Source: Luteimonas terrae
Lineage (GTDB): Bacteria; Pseudomonadota; Gammaproteobacteria; Xanthomonadales; Xanthomonadaceae
Length of the DNA stretch: 64,000 nt
Assembly: GCF_004358165.1 (NCBI RefSeq)
Contig: NZ_SMTG01000004.1
Span: forward strand, 248,001-312,000
Direction of reading: 5' to 3'
Under the pieces are notes generated by a model, which was given only the letters and a program-made list of their open reading frames with translations, was not told the origin of the DNA and did no database searches. Numbering within the stretch: the stretch's first letter is position 1; each line of letters starts with the position of its first letter. Shown piece after piece: positions 38,245 to 46,912 of this stretch. Made by a program: the position numbers and the translations under genes.

Positions 38245-39078
38245 TCAGCGCCTGGGTTCGAACGCGTGCGCGAGCTGCGCGCCGGTGAAGCCCGCCGGCA
38301 CCTCGTGCGAGATCGCATAGCGGTACAGCGCCGCGGAGTAGATGCCGGTCAACGCGGCCTGGTAGACGCCCAGCAGCAGCACGCCGAGCGCGCAGACCAC
38401 GCCGATGGCGATGCCCAGCACGACCGAGGTCTGCAGGGCGATGAAGGTCAGGCCGACGCCGATCAGCACCGCCAGCATCGTCAACAGGCCGAACGCCGCG
38501 CCGATGCCCACGTTGCCGATCGCGTTCTCGCCCCAGGTGCGCTTGAGCAGGCCCACGCTCTGCTTGAGCGCGTCGATCGGGCCGACGTCGCGGCTGACCA
38601 GCACCGGCACCACCAGGAAGGTCGCCAGCGTCCACGCCGCACCGAGGCCGCTGCCGAGCAGGCGCACGAGGAAGTTGTTCTCCTTGTGCTTGAGCGACTG
38701 CAGCAGCACGCCGACGGTCGCGGCGATCGCCGCATAGCCCAGGATCGCCGGCAGCCGGCGCTTCGCCGCGGTCAGGCCGTCGGACAGCGTGGGGTCGCCG
38801 CCGTCGAGGCGGATCATCGCCGCGCCGACCAGCGCCGAGTTGAAGAACACGATCACCGTGTACTGGCAGAAGTAGAAGACGAAGGCGAGCAGCAGGCCGG
38901 CGACGCCGATGCCGTGCTCGAAGACGCGCAGCGCGAACAGCGGCAGCACGAAGGTCGCGAGCACCGCCAGCGTGGCCAGCCCCGAGAGCATCGGGAACAG
39001 CATCAGCTCCTTGTCCGAGCGCAGCACCGCGGCGCTCGCCTTCACCAGATCCCAGCTCCGCGACAGCTTGTCGAACAT
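38245..39078 (-). CDS. polytopic membrane protein (DUF6159-like)
   Basis: This 277-residue protein has about six hydrophobic segments. It begins FDKLSRSWDLVKASAAVLRS, has the conserved-looking DKELMLFPMLSGL, and continues through FCQYTVIVFFNSALVGAAM and ALKQSVGLLKRTWGENAIGN to a cytoplasmic tail YRYAISHEVPAGF. The pattern resembles the DUF6159 group of uncharacterised membrane proteins. No enzymatic motif is seen. ATG 39078 excludes a short basic upstream extension. An AGTGAC-AGAC-GTCACT palindrome (39158-39173) lies 80 bases upstream and may be an operator. Confidence 0.75.
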   Translation of the reverse strand: MFDKLSRSWDLVKASAAVLRSDKELMLFPMLSGLATLAVLATFVLPLFALRVFEHGIGVAGLLLAFVFYFCQYTVIVFFNSALVGAAMIRLDGGDPTLSDGLTAAKRRLPAILGYAAIAATVGVLLQSLKHKENNFLVRLLGSGLGAAWTLATFLVVPVLVSRDVGPIDALKQSVGLLKRTWGENAIGNVGIGAAFGLLTMLAVLIGVGLTFIALQTSVVLGIAIGVVCALGVLLLGVYQAALTGIYSAALYRYAISHEVPAGFTGAQLAHAFEPRR

Positions 39079-39187
39079 GTTCGGCACTCTCCGTAAGTAG
39101 CGCGACGCCGGCACGCGGGCGTCGAGCGGATGATGGTGCGCGCCGGGCGCGCCGCCCAGTGACAGACGTCACTTCCTGCCTCGGGCA

Positions 39188-40450
39188 CTACCTCGACGTG
39201 TCGTCGGCGACCAACGTGACCAACGGATGCGTGGCGACCGTCGCGCGCACCGCGGCCTGCAGCGCGGGCAGCCCCGCGAACAGGGCCGGCTCGGCGAAGG
39301 CGCGGCGTACCGCGGGCTCCAGCCCGGCGGGGTCGCGCAGCCACAGGGCGGCGCGCGCGTGCTGCAGGCGCGCGGCGTGGTCGAACTGGTCGTAGTCCTG
39401 CGGACAGACGATCGCCGGACGTGCCGCGGCCAAGCACTGGTAGAGGATGCCGGCACCACCGTGGTGCACCACCAGGTCGTAGCGGTGCACCCAGCGCGCG
39501 TAGTCGACGTAGGCCAGTCGCTGGTGGTTGCCAAGGTGCGCGTGGTGCGCGGCCGCGGCGTCGCCGTCGGTGAAATGGAATTCGATGTCCGGCATCGCCA
39601 CGGCCAGCGCGCGCAGGCGCGCGTCGAACGCGTCTTTGGCCCATCGCAGATGGGTGCCCAGCGTCACCAGCACGTGCCGGCGGCCCGCGACGAACCGGGG
39701 CGCGGCGCGCGGCGTCAGCCAGGGCGTGTCCTCCCCCAATGCAGGCAGCCGCGGGCCGATGAAGCGCAGCGCCGGCGGCCAGGTGCGCGGAAACTCGAGC
39801 GCCTCGACGCCCAGCGCGAGAATCTGTCCCGGCGAATAGACCGCCTCGCTGCCGTCGCGCCGATACAGCCGCGGCAGGCCGAGTGCCGCCATGCGCGTGC
39901 GATGGACGCGATGCACGCAGCGTTTGAAGACACGTGTCGCGATGCGCGCCAGTGCGTGCCGCAGTCGCGTGCCGGCATGTGTGCCCGGCGACAGCCCGCC
40001 CATGTAGGCCGGCGGACCGTCGGAGGCTTCGAGCACGCACGGCGACGGCAGACTGGTCCACCAGCGGATGCCGAGCGCCCGCGCGACCGCGCCGGCTGCC
40101 GGCACGGTGAAGTCGGCGATGACCAGGTCGGGACGCGTGTCCGGCCGGGCGTACAGCGCCCGCAGGGCATCGGCGAATCGCGCCATGACATCGAGCGCGG
40201 CGCGCAGCTGCCGGTGCATGCGCAGCGGATGGTTGCGCACCGCGTGACGCGGATCGGAAATGGCGTCGAGCGTGCGTTCGGCATCCGCATCCAGCAGCGG
40301 CACACCCACCAGTCCGGCGCGCGCCACCTGCGCCATCGCCGAAGGCGTCGACAGCACGCGCACCTCATGCGCACGCGCGAGTTCGCAGGCCATCGCCAGC
40401 ACCGGATGCAGGTGGCCGCTGTAGGGCGGCGCGATCAGGTCGATGCGCAT
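39188..40450 (-). CDS. UGT/MGT-like glycosyltransferase (GT1 type)
   Basis: The 420-residue GT-B enzyme has N-terminal domain RIDLIAPPYSGHLHPVLAMA typical of UGT/MGT proteins, and a C-terminal nucleotide-sugar site HVLVTLGTHLRW plus LVVHHGGAGILYQCLAAARP then DQFDHAARLQ. This family glycosylates lipids, polyketides, carotenoids or other small hydrophobic molecules. It is the last gene of the six-gene run after folK, overlapping the preceding gene by 16 bases. Together with the GT2/GT21-type enzyme in the same run it implies a product carrying two sugars, or alternative glycosylations. Acceptor unknown. Confidence 0.88.
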   Translation of the reverse strand: MRIDLIAPPYSGHLHPVLAMACELARAHEVRVLSTPSAMAQVARAGLVGVPLLDADAERTLDAISDPRHAVRNHPLRMHRQLRAALDVMARFADALRALYARPDTRPDLVIADFTVPAAGAVARALGIRWWTSLPSPCVLEASDGPPAYMGGLSPGTHAGTRLRHALARIATRVFKRCVHRVHRTRMAALGLPRLYRRDGSEAVYSPGQILALGVEALEFPRTWPPALRFIGPRLPALGEDTPWLTPRAAPRFVAGRRHVLVTLGTHLRWAKDAFDARLRALAVAMPDIEFHFTDGDAAAAHHAHLGNHQRLAYVDYARWVHRYDLVVHHGGAGILYQCLAAARPAIVCPQDYDQFDHAARLQHARAALWLRDPAGLEPAVRRAFAEPALFAGLPALQAAVRATVATHPLVTLVADDTSR

Positions 40451-41025
40451 GGCGTCGCCCGGATGAAGGCCTCGCACAGCCGCAGCACCTCGGGCTGGCG
40501 CAGGTAGTCCATATGGCCGGCATCGACGCGCTGCACCGGCCCGCGCCAGCCCGAGCGCGAGATCCAGTCGGTGCGGCCCTGCACGCACAGCAGGCGCGCG
40601 ACCTCGGGTGCGCGCCGCGCCACCGGCCCGTAGGCGAACACGTGCAGACGCGCGCGCAGCTCGACCGGCAGCTGCAGATTGGCCAGCAGTTCGAGTCCGC
40701 AGCTGCCGGCGAGCACGACGGTCCCGCCGGGACCGTCGAGTGCTTCCACCACCGATGTACGGTGATGGCGTGCAAAGACGGCGCGACGCGAACCGAGGTA
40801 GTCGTGCGCATTGCGGAACGCCGCCAGCGGCAGCGCGACCGGTACATGGCCTGCGCGTGGCGTCACATAGGGAAAATTGCGGTCGACCATCGCGCGGCCC
40901 GGTCCCGCCAGCGCGTCGAGGAATGCCTGCTGCTGAGCACTCAGACCGCAGCGCGCGGGATCGCTGCGTCCGGTGAGGAACGCGATGCGGACGGGCGCGG
41001 GATCAGACGGCACGGAAGCCCCCAT
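40435..41025 (-). CDS. alpha/beta-hydrolase-like protein in the glycosylation cluster
   Basis: The 196-residue soluble protein has a core strand and elbow VVLAGSCGLELLANL, resembling the nucleophile elbow with Ala in place of the first Gly, and a late RVDAGHMDYLRQPEVLRL that looks like the catalytic-His segment of an alpha/beta hydrolase. A thioesterase or esterase role is inferred. Without a profile search the family is uncertain. ATG 41025 lies 23 bases inside the end of the upstream glycosyltransferase gene, and its own end overlaps the next by 16 bases, so translation is coupled on both sides. Confidence 0.6.
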   Translation of the reverse strand: MGASVPSDPAPVRIAFLTGRSDPARCGLSAQQQAFLDALAGPGRAMVDRNFPYVTPRAGHVPVALPLAAFRNAHDYLGSRRAVFARHHRTSVVEALDGPGGTVVLAGSCGLELLANLQLPVELRARLHVFAYGPVARRAPEVARLLCVQGRTDWISRSGWRGPVQRVDAGHMDYLRQPEVLRLCEAFIRATPCAST

Positions 41026-42166
41026 CGGCCCGCACGCGATAGCGTCGGCTGCGCCAGCGGATCGTGCGCACGTAGCACGCATGCAGCAGGTGCAGCGGCT
41101 GCAGCAGTTCCGACCATACCGACAGCACCGGGCGCTGCGGCGCTGGCGCGCCGAGTGCGTCCTGCAGCATCCAGGGCACCCCCGCCCGCAGCATGAGCAC
41201 TCCGGCGACGCTGGTCAGGCCGCCCCAGTCCGGCTGCAGCACCAGCCCCACGCCCATCGCCCACAGCAGCAGCGGCGGCAGGCCGTGCAGCACGCCGATG
41301 GTCAGGCGCATCGACACCGGCTGCCGGCGCAGCAGCAAGGTCGCGAACAGCATCCAGCGATGCATCTGGCGGACGTAGTGCGCCGCATCGTCGACGCTGG
41401 TGCGCACGCGGACCGGCGCGATGGTCTGCGCGATGCGACCGCCGTGCGCGCGTACGTGGTCGGCCATCGCCAGGTCGTCGGCGAGCGCATGCAGCAACGG
41501 CGCGAACCCGCCCAGCGCGCGCAGCCGACCGGTGCGCAGCGCGTAGCACATGCCGTTGATCGACACCGGCGGCGCCAACGCCAGCGGCGCCAGATACGTC
41601 AGCGCGGCGTTGTCGTTGACGAACTGCGCGAGCAGGCGCCCGGGCAGGCGCTCACCCGCGGCGACATAGCCCGGCAACGCGGTGGCGATGTCGGCCCGGT
41701 CGAGTGCCGACACCAGCCGCGCAAGCGCGTCGGCCGACAGCGTCGCGTCGTCATCCAGCACGAGGCAGACGGGCGCGTCGACCTGTGGCAGCGCGCGATC
41801 GAGCTTGAAGGTCTTGGGATTCGTGCCATCCGGCGCCGGCGGATTCTCATGGACCCGGATCGCGACCTGCGGGTGCGCGGCGCGCAGACGCGCGACCGCC
41901 CAGCGTCCGGCCGCATCGTCGGTGTCGACGAGCCAGTGGAACTGCGCCTGCGGCAGTGCCGCCAGCGTGGCGCCGAGCACGTCGGGCAGGCGCGGATCGC
42001 CACCGAGGATCGGTTGCAGCACGGCGACATCGCGCATGCGAACCGCGTCGTGATCCACCGGCGCGGCCTGCTGGCGGCGGAGTTCGCGCCACGCACACAG
42101 CGCGCGCACCGCCAGCAGCACGGCATACGCGCCGGCGCACCACGTGGCGACGCTCAGCCCGCCCAC
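41003..42166 (-). CDS. ceramide-glucosyltransferase-like GT (GT2/GT21, HpnI-like)
   Basis: The 387-residue membrane GT-A enzyme has an N-terminal anchor helix (about 5-25), D1 in VDTDD (81-84), D2 in LDDDATLS (138-140), D3 in ADDLAMADH (230-231) and the processive-type QxxRW as QMHRW (267-271). Hydrophobic helices follow at 280-340. D1-D2-D3-(Q/R)xxRW is the signature of ceramide glucosyltransferases and the hopanoid enzyme HpnI, so a membrane-embedded lipid acceptor is likely. The start is GTG at 42166, inside the end of the upstream SDR gene (13-base overlap). Confidence 0.85.
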   Translation of the reverse strand: MGGLSVATWCAGAYAVLLAVRALCAWRELRRQQAAPVDHDAVRMRDVAVLQPILGGDPRLPDVLGATLAALPQAQFHWLVDTDDAAGRWAVARLRAAHPQVAIRVHENPPAPDGTNPKTFKLDRALPQVDAPVCLVLDDDATLSADALARLVSALDRADIATALPGYVAAGERLPGRLLAQFVNDNAALTYLAPLALAPPVSINGMCYALRTGRLRALGGFAPLLHALADDLAMADHVRAHGGRIAQTIAPVRVRTSVDDAAHYVRQMHRWMLFATLLLRRQPVSMRLTIGVLHGLPPLLLWAMGVGLVLQPDWGGLTSVAGVLMLRAGVPWMLQDALGAPAPQRPVLSVWSELLQPLHLLHACYVRTIRWRSRRYRVRADGGFRAV

Positions 42167-43110
42167 TGCGCCCGCTGCCAGGCGACGAAATCGTCGATAC
42201 CGGTGGCGATCGACACGCTTGGCGGGCCGAGGTCGGCGAGCATGCGCGCCGGGTCAAAGGTCTTGGAATAGGCGAACACGCCGACACCGAAGCGAGTCAG
42301 CGGTGGCTCGCCGCGCAGGCGCAAGCCCCGCCACAGCCATTCGGCAACGGTTGCCATGCGCAACGCCGCGCCGATGCGCACCCGGCGCGTGGGCGGCGGC
42401 AGGTCCAGGCGCGCCAGCACGTCGAGCAGCAGCGCCTGGATGTCGACCGGCTGCGCGTTGGTCAGGTTGTAGCTGTCGGCCGGCCGGTCCATCGTCGCCA
42501 CGCGCAGCAGGTAGTCCGATAGCGTGTCGATCTGGATCAGATCGCCGATCACCGGCCGGTCCTGTCCGGTGAACAGCGGCAGCGCGCCGCGACGCGCGGC
42601 TTCGAGGATGCGCGGGAACAGCACCGTGTCGCCGACGCCGAACACCGCGCGCGGCCGCACGATGACGTGCTCGCCCGGATAGTCGCGCACCAGCCGCTCG
42701 CCGGCGTACTTGGTCTGCGCATAGGTGTTGACGAAATCCGGGCCGACCGGACTGTCCTCGCGCAGGCCGAGCTGGTGCGCCTCGCGGTAGAACACCGAGC
42801 TCGAGGACAGATAGACCAGGCGCGGCAGCCCGTTGCGGCGGCAGAACTCGATGACGTGACGCGTGGCGTCCACGTTCTGCGCGGTGTATTCGGCGCGCGT
42901 GCCCCATGGCGACGAACGCGCGGCTGCGTGGATCACTACGTCCGGGCGCACCGGCAGATCGAAGGGGCGGCTGAGATCGCAGCGGATGTAGCCCGGCAGC
43001 TCCGTCTCGCGTCGTCCGGTGCCGGTCATCTGCAGGTCCGCGCGGCCGGCGTGGCGACGCAGGAACGCGCCACCGACGAAGCCCGACGCGCCGGTCACGA
43101 GGATGCGCAT
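42154..43110 (-). CDS. NAD(P)-dependent extended SDR (epimerase/3-beta-HSD-like)
   Basis: The 318-residue protein has Rossmann motif VTGASGFVGGAF (6-16), the catalytic Ser region YLSSSSVFY, and Y130-xxx-K134 in NTYAQTKYAGERL. DSYNLTNAQPVDIQALLLDV is typical of the extended SDR C-terminal half. Epimerases, 3-beta-hydroxysteroid dehydrogenases and OleD-like ketoreductases share this fold. Here, after a KAS III, a keto-group reduction is plausible. ATG 43110 lies within the end of the metallo-hydrolase gene (16-base overlap). Confidence 0.85.
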   Translation of the reverse strand: MRILVTGASGFVGGAFLRRHAGRADLQMTGTGRRETELPGYIRCDLSRPFDLPVRPDVVIHAAARSSPWGTRAEYTAQNVDATRHVIEFCRRNGLPRLVYLSSSSVFYREAHQLGLREDSPVGPDFVNTYAQTKYAGERLVRDYPGEHVIVRPRAVFGVGDTVLFPRILEAARRGALPLFTGQDRPVIGDLIQIDTLSDYLLRVATMDRPADSYNLTNAQPVDIQALLLDVLARLDLPPPTRRVRIGAALRMATVAEWLWRGLRLRGEPPLTRFGVGVFAYSKTFDPARMLADLGPPSVSIATGIDDFVAWQRAQWAG

Positions 43111-43964
43111 GCACGACCTCCAGGCTCGTGCGCACTGCGATACGCGGCGATGCTCTCGCGGCAATGCGAAGGCACGATCGCGACCTCGGGCGCGGTCGTC
43201 GTCAACCGGTGCAGGCGCTCGACGGTCCGCACGTAGGCCGGCCAGTCGTGCGTGACCAGCCGCGCCGGCCAGGTCGGCAGACGATGCTCGCGGAACGTGC
43301 GGTGCGACCAGCAGGCGTCGGCACACAGCAGGACGCTGCGATCGTGGGTATCGCGCAGGCACAGGCCGAGCTGGCGCGGCGCGTGGCCCGGCAACGCGAC
43401 CGCGAACAGACTGCCGTCGCCGAACAGGTCGATGCCGTCGCCCAGCGCGGTCCACGGTGCCGGCAGTGCGCGCGCCACGCCGTCGCCCGCATACCGCACG
43501 CGCGCGTCGAACGTGTCGGGCAGCAGGGCCGGCAGCCAGCCGTTGCGCAGACCGGTGAGGCGCGACATCGCGCGCATCGCGTCGAGGTCCTCGCGCATGC
43601 ACACAAAGCGCGCATTCGGCAGGTCGCGCAGCCCTGCGATGTGGTCGGCGTGGAAATGCGAGACCACGCACCAGCGGATGTCGGACGGCTGCAGTCCGTG
43701 CGCGGCGAGCTGCACGTCCAGCCGCTGCGCCGGCGGCAGCTCGACCGGCGTCGCCCAGCGGTACAGGCGTTCGGGAAATCCCTGCGTCGCGTCCATGAAA
43801 TGCGGCGCGTAGCCGGTGTCGTAGAGGATCGCGCCTTCGGTCGGGTGCACGATCAGCGCGACCATGGACGGGAACGCGACGTTGCGCCAGGTGCCACCGG
43901 CCAGCGTGACGCGCTCGCAGTGGCGGCACTGTCCGACCTCGAGCAGGGTCAGCGCGACGCGCAT
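43095..43964 (-). CDS. metallo-beta-lactamase-fold hydrolase
   Basis: The 289-residue protein has the binuclear metal signature SHFHADHIAGL (H103, H105, D107, H108), a later ALPGHAPRQLG (third His), an Asp in LLCADACWS and a final VPSHCRESI. It has no signal peptide. An N-terminal CxxC pair (GQCRHCERV) is unusual. Relatives include lactonases, thioesterase-like and phosphoesterase enzymes. In this operon, hydrolysis of a lactone or thioester is a reasonable but untested idea. It starts one base after the KAS III stop codon. Confidence 0.87.
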   Translation of the reverse strand: MRVALTLLEVGQCRHCERVTLAGGTWRNVAFPSMVALIVHPTEGAILYDTGYAPHFMDATQGFPERLYRWATPVELPPAQRLDVQLAAHGLQPSDIRWCVVSHFHADHIAGLRDLPNARFVCMREDLDAMRAMSRLTGLRNGWLPALLPDTFDARVRYAGDGVARALPAPWTALGDGIDLFGDGSLFAVALPGHAPRQLGLCLRDTHDRSVLLCADACWSHRTFREHRLPTWPARLVTHDWPAYVRTVERLHRLTTTAPEVAIVPSHCRESIAAYRSAHEPGGRACASS

Positions 43965-43965
43965 G

Positions 43966-44976
43966 TCAGTAGCGCAACACCGCGCCGCCCAGCGACAGGC
44001 CGGCGCCGGTGCCGAGCAGCAGGCAGGTCTGTCCGCGCTGCAGGCGGCCGCTGTCGATCGCGTGATGCAGCGCGTGCGGCAGCGAGGCCGCGACCTGGTT
44101 GCCGTGCCGCCCGAGGATGCGCACGGTGCGCGCGTCCGGCAGACGCAGCGCGCGCACGATCCGGTCGAGTCCGCCGCCCGAGGCCTGGTGCGGCACCACG
44201 CAGTCGATGTCGCCCAGCGCGAGGCCCGCCGTGTCGAGCAGTTGCGCGAGCAGCCGCGGCATATGGCGGCCTGCGGCGCGGAACGTCGCGGGGCCATCCA
44301 TTTCGAAGCGGTAGGCGTCGCGGTCGTCGTTGCGCGGATCGCCGGGCGCGATGCGCGTGCCGCCGCCGCGGATGCGGCAGGCCTCGGCGTGGTCGGCGCG
44401 GGTTTCCATGCGCCAGGCCAGCAGTGCCGACGCATCGCCCGCCTCGGCCGCGCCCAGCACCGCGGCCGCGGCGCCGTCACCGAACAGCGGCGCGGTCATC
44501 GGATCGTCGGCGCGCAGGCCGCGCGAGGGCACTTCACTGGCGACGACGAGCACGCGGCGCCAGCGGCCGGTGGCGATCGCCGCGGCGACCAGATCCAGCG
44601 CGACCAGAAAGCCGAGGCAGGTCGCATTGAGGTCGAACGCCGGAATGCCCGACGCCCCCAGCCCCAACGCGCGTTGCACCAGCGCGGCCTGGCAGGGAAT
44701 CGGCTGCTCCATGACCGCGCAGGTCGAGACGATGGCATCGAGATCACGTCCGTCGAGGCCCGCGGCGTGCAGCGCGGCCTCGGCCGCACGCGCCGCCATC
44801 GCCGACGCGGTCTCGTCGTCGGCCGCCACGCCGCGCTCGGTCACGCCGGTCGCGGCTTCACTGCTGCCGGGCGGCAGACCCAGCCGTGTGTCGAAGTCGG
44901 TCGATGCGACGCGGTGCGCCGGATGGTGGCAGCCGGTGCCGAGAATCCGCAGCGCAGGCGCGCCGGCGTCCCGCAT
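43966..44976 (-). CDS. beta-ketoacyl-ACP synthase III (FabH-like) of a secondary pathway
   Basis: The 336-residue thiolase-fold enzyme keeps the full KAS III triad: C120 (FDLNATCLGF), H263 (VVPHQASGGG) and N293 (GRHGNQVA). Early VTERGVA and FGDGAAAAVLGAAEAG are typical. It is not in a fab operon but heads a run of tailoring and glycosyltransferase genes, so it probably condenses a special acyl thioester. ATG 44976 overlaps the last base of the folK stop (TGATG), which couples it to folK translation. Confidence 0.88.
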   Translation of the reverse strand: MRDAGAPALRILGTGCHHPAHRVASTDFDTRLGLPPGSSEAATGVTERGVAADDETASAMAARAAEAALHAAGLDGRDLDAIVSTCAVMEQPIPCQAALVQRALGLGASGIPAFDLNATCLGFLVALDLVAAAIATGRWRRVLVVASEVPSRGLRADDPMTAPLFGDGAAAAVLGAAEAGDASALLAWRMETRADHAEACRIRGGGTRIAPGDPRNDDRDAYRFEMDGPATFRAAGRHMPRLLAQLLDTAGLALGDIDCVVPHQASGGGLDRIVRALRLPDARTVRILGRHGNQVAASLPHALHHAIDSGRLQRGQTCLLLGTGAGLSLGGAVLRY

Positions 44977-45476
44977 CAGGCGGCCGCCACGTCGAGTCCG
45001 TCGACCCGCGCGAACGCCGCGCGGCGATCGGGATGCGCATCCCACAGTGCCGCCAGCGTCGCGCCTTCGACCGGGTGTCGCCAGTCCGGCACGATCTCCG
45101 CCGCCGGTCGCAGCACGAAGGCATGGCGCAACTCGTCGCGGGGAATCCGCAGGTTGCCCGCACCGCTCAGCACCGCGTCGTCGAACAGCACGATGTCGAT
45201 GTCGAGCGTGCGGTCACCGAAGCGCGGGCCGCTGCGGTCGCGGCCGTGCGCATCTTCCAGCGCATGCAGCCAGGTATTGAGCGCTCCGGCATCGAGATCG
45301 GTGCGCACCGTGGCCGCGGCGTTGAGGAAATCCGGCCCCGAGTAGCCCACCGCGGGAAAGCGGTAGACCGCGGACACCACGACGTCCTCGAACCGCGCGC
45401 GCAGGGCGGCGATCGCGCTGCGCAGATGCGTTTCGGGCTCGACGTTGCTGCCGAGGCTCAGCAGGGCGATGGACAT
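44976..45476 (-). CDS. folK: 2-amino-4-hydroxy-6-hydroxymethyldihydropteridine pyrophosphokinase
   Basis: The 166-residue enzyme transfers pyrophosphate from ATP to 6-hydroxymethyl-dihydropterin in folate synthesis. Motifs: ALLSLGSNVEPETHLRSAI, VYRFPAVGYSGPDFLNAAA, LHALEDAHGRDRSGPRFGDR, LDIDIVLFDD and IPRDELRHAFVLRPAAEI. ATG 45476 gives the canonical start; residues before it are Pro-rich. It directly precedes the KAS III operon with a one-base overlap. folB is about 1.4 kb away on the same strand beyond the MscS gene. Confidence 0.95.
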   Translation of the reverse strand: MSIALLSLGSNVEPETHLRSAIAALRARFEDVVVSAVYRFPAVGYSGPDFLNAAATVRTDLDAGALNTWLHALEDAHGRDRSGPRFGDRTLDIDIVLFDDAVLSGAGNLRIPRDELRHAFVLRPAAEIVPDWRHPVEGATLAALWDAHPDRRAAFARVDGLDVAAA

Positions 45477-45542
45477 GGCGCGCTCCGGTGGGGGCGCCAT
45501 GATCGCCGATTGCCCCGCATTCGCGCGAGGCGTCAGGTGAGG

Positions 45543-46856
45543 TCAGCCGGCGTCGAGCGCCGGCATCGGCGGTGCGGCCCGCTGCAGCGCTGCAGGCGTC
45601 GCATCGGCACCCGGCGCCGGGTGCAGGCGCACGTCCAGCGGGGCGTCGCTGTGCGCCTGGAACACGCGCAACCCGAACTCCGGCAGGATCGCCAGCATGT
45701 GGTCGAAGATGTCCGACTGGATGCCCTCGTAGACGCTCCAGGCCGTGCTCGACGTAAACGCCCAGATCTCCAGCGGCAGGCCCATCTCGGTGGGCTGCTG
45801 CTGGCGCACCAGCATCGTCAGATCCTGGTTGATGCCGGGGTGGTTGCGCAGGTAGTGCTCGACGTAGGCGCGGAACGTGCCCAAGTTTGTGACCCGGCGC
45901 TGGTTGACCGGCTCGGCGCCGGCTTCGGCTAAGCGCGCGTTCCAGTTCTGCAGTTCCTGCTCTTTCCTGTCGAGGTAACCGTCGAGCAGGCTGAAGCGCC
46001 GGAAGCGCTCGATCTCCTCGGGTTCCAGGAAGCGCACGCTGTGCTGGTCGAGGTGCAGCGCACGCTTGATGCGGCGGCCGCCGCCTTCGGACATGTGGCG
46101 CCAGTTCTTGAAGCTGTCGCTGACCAGCTTCTTGGTCGGCACCGTGGTGACGGTGCGGTCCCAGTTGCGCACCGTGACGGTGTGCAGCGCGATGTCGATG
46201 ACGTCGCCGTCGGCGTTCTGGCCGGGCATCTCGATCCAGTCACCCACGCGCACGCGGCCGTCGTTGCTGATCTGCACGCTGGCCACCAGCGACAGGATGG
46301 TGTCCTGGAAGATCAGCATCAGCACTGCGGTCATCGCGCCCAGGCCGGTGACGATGTGCAGGAACTCCGCGCCGATCAGCGTGGCGACGGCCGAAATGCC
46401 GACCAGCACGAACATGATGATCTTGGCGACCTGGAAATAACCCTTGATCGGCTTGTTGCGCGCCTCGGGGCGTCGCTCATAGCCGCGGTTGATGGCGTCG
46501 AGCGCCTTCGACACGGCGAGCGCGATGGTCACCACGACGAACACCTGGCACAGCGCCTTGACCACGGTCACCAGCTGCGGCGGCAGATCCGGCACGATCG
46601 AAATGCCGGCCGAGATCACCAGCGCCGGCACCACATTGGCCAGGCGCGGAATGATCTGCAGACGCACTTCGTGGTCGTGCTCCGCGCCGCCGAGCGGCGT
46701 GCGCATCAGGACACGTTTGAGCCCGCGCACCAGCACGCGCTTGGTGACGAAGTTGGCCAGCCAGGCCAGTACGAGCAGTGCGCACAGCACCGTGACGGTA
46801 TAGGCCCAGGGATATGGGGCGAGGATGTCCTGGAGCTGTTCGAGCTGCTGCTGCAT
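45543..46856 (-). CDS. MscS-family mechanosensitive channel, YbdG-like
   Basis: This 437-residue inner-membrane protein has about five helices before the MscS core. The pore-lining TM3-like stretch and beta domain read GLGAMTAVLMLIFQDTILSL, then VGDWIEMPGQNADGDVIDI and RNWDRTVTTVPTKKLVSDSF. A long cytoplasmic C-terminal domain with KNWRHMSEGGGRRIKRAL follows, the pattern of YbdG/MscM-type channels. It would open under membrane tension to release solutes. A Pro/Ala-rich tail of about 35 residues is added. It lies between folB (56 bases upstream) and folK (66 bases downstream). Confidence 0.9.
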   Translation of the reverse strand: MQQQLEQLQDILAPYPWAYTVTVLCALLVLAWLANFVTKRVLVRGLKRVLMRTPLGGAEHDHEVRLQIIPRLANVVPALVISAGISIVPDLPPQLVTVVKALCQVFVVVTIALAVSKALDAINRGYERRPEARNKPIKGYFQVAKIIMFVLVGISAVATLIGAEFLHIVTGLGAMTAVLMLIFQDTILSLVASVQISNDGRVRVGDWIEMPGQNADGDVIDIALHTVTVRNWDRTVTTVPTKKLVSDSFKNWRHMSEGGGRRIKRALHLDQHSVRFLEPEEIERFRRFSLLDGYLDRKEQELQNWNARLAEAGAEPVNQRRVTNLGTFRAYVEHYLRNHPGINQDLTMLVRQQQPTEMGLPLEIWAFTSSTAWSVYEGIQSDIFDHMLAILPEFGLRVFQAHSDAPLDVRLHPAPGADATPAALQRAAPPMPALDAG

Positions 46857-46912
46857 CGTGCGGGAATCTCCTGTTCCGGCGCCGGAAATGGCGCGGCCAG
46901 GCTTCGCGTCGA

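Noticed and set aside
40435..44976. Interpretation of the cluster as an OleABCD long-chain olefin locus
   Set aside because: KAS III, SDR and hydrolase types are reminiscent, but the AMP-ligase/beta-lactone synthetase OleC is absent, the KAS differs from the OleA sequence I recall, and two glycosyltransferases are present.
39188..44976. Interpretation as a xanthomonadin/aryl-polyene pigment cluster
   Set aside because: There is no ACP, dehydratase, KAS I/II pair or aromatic starter enzyme.
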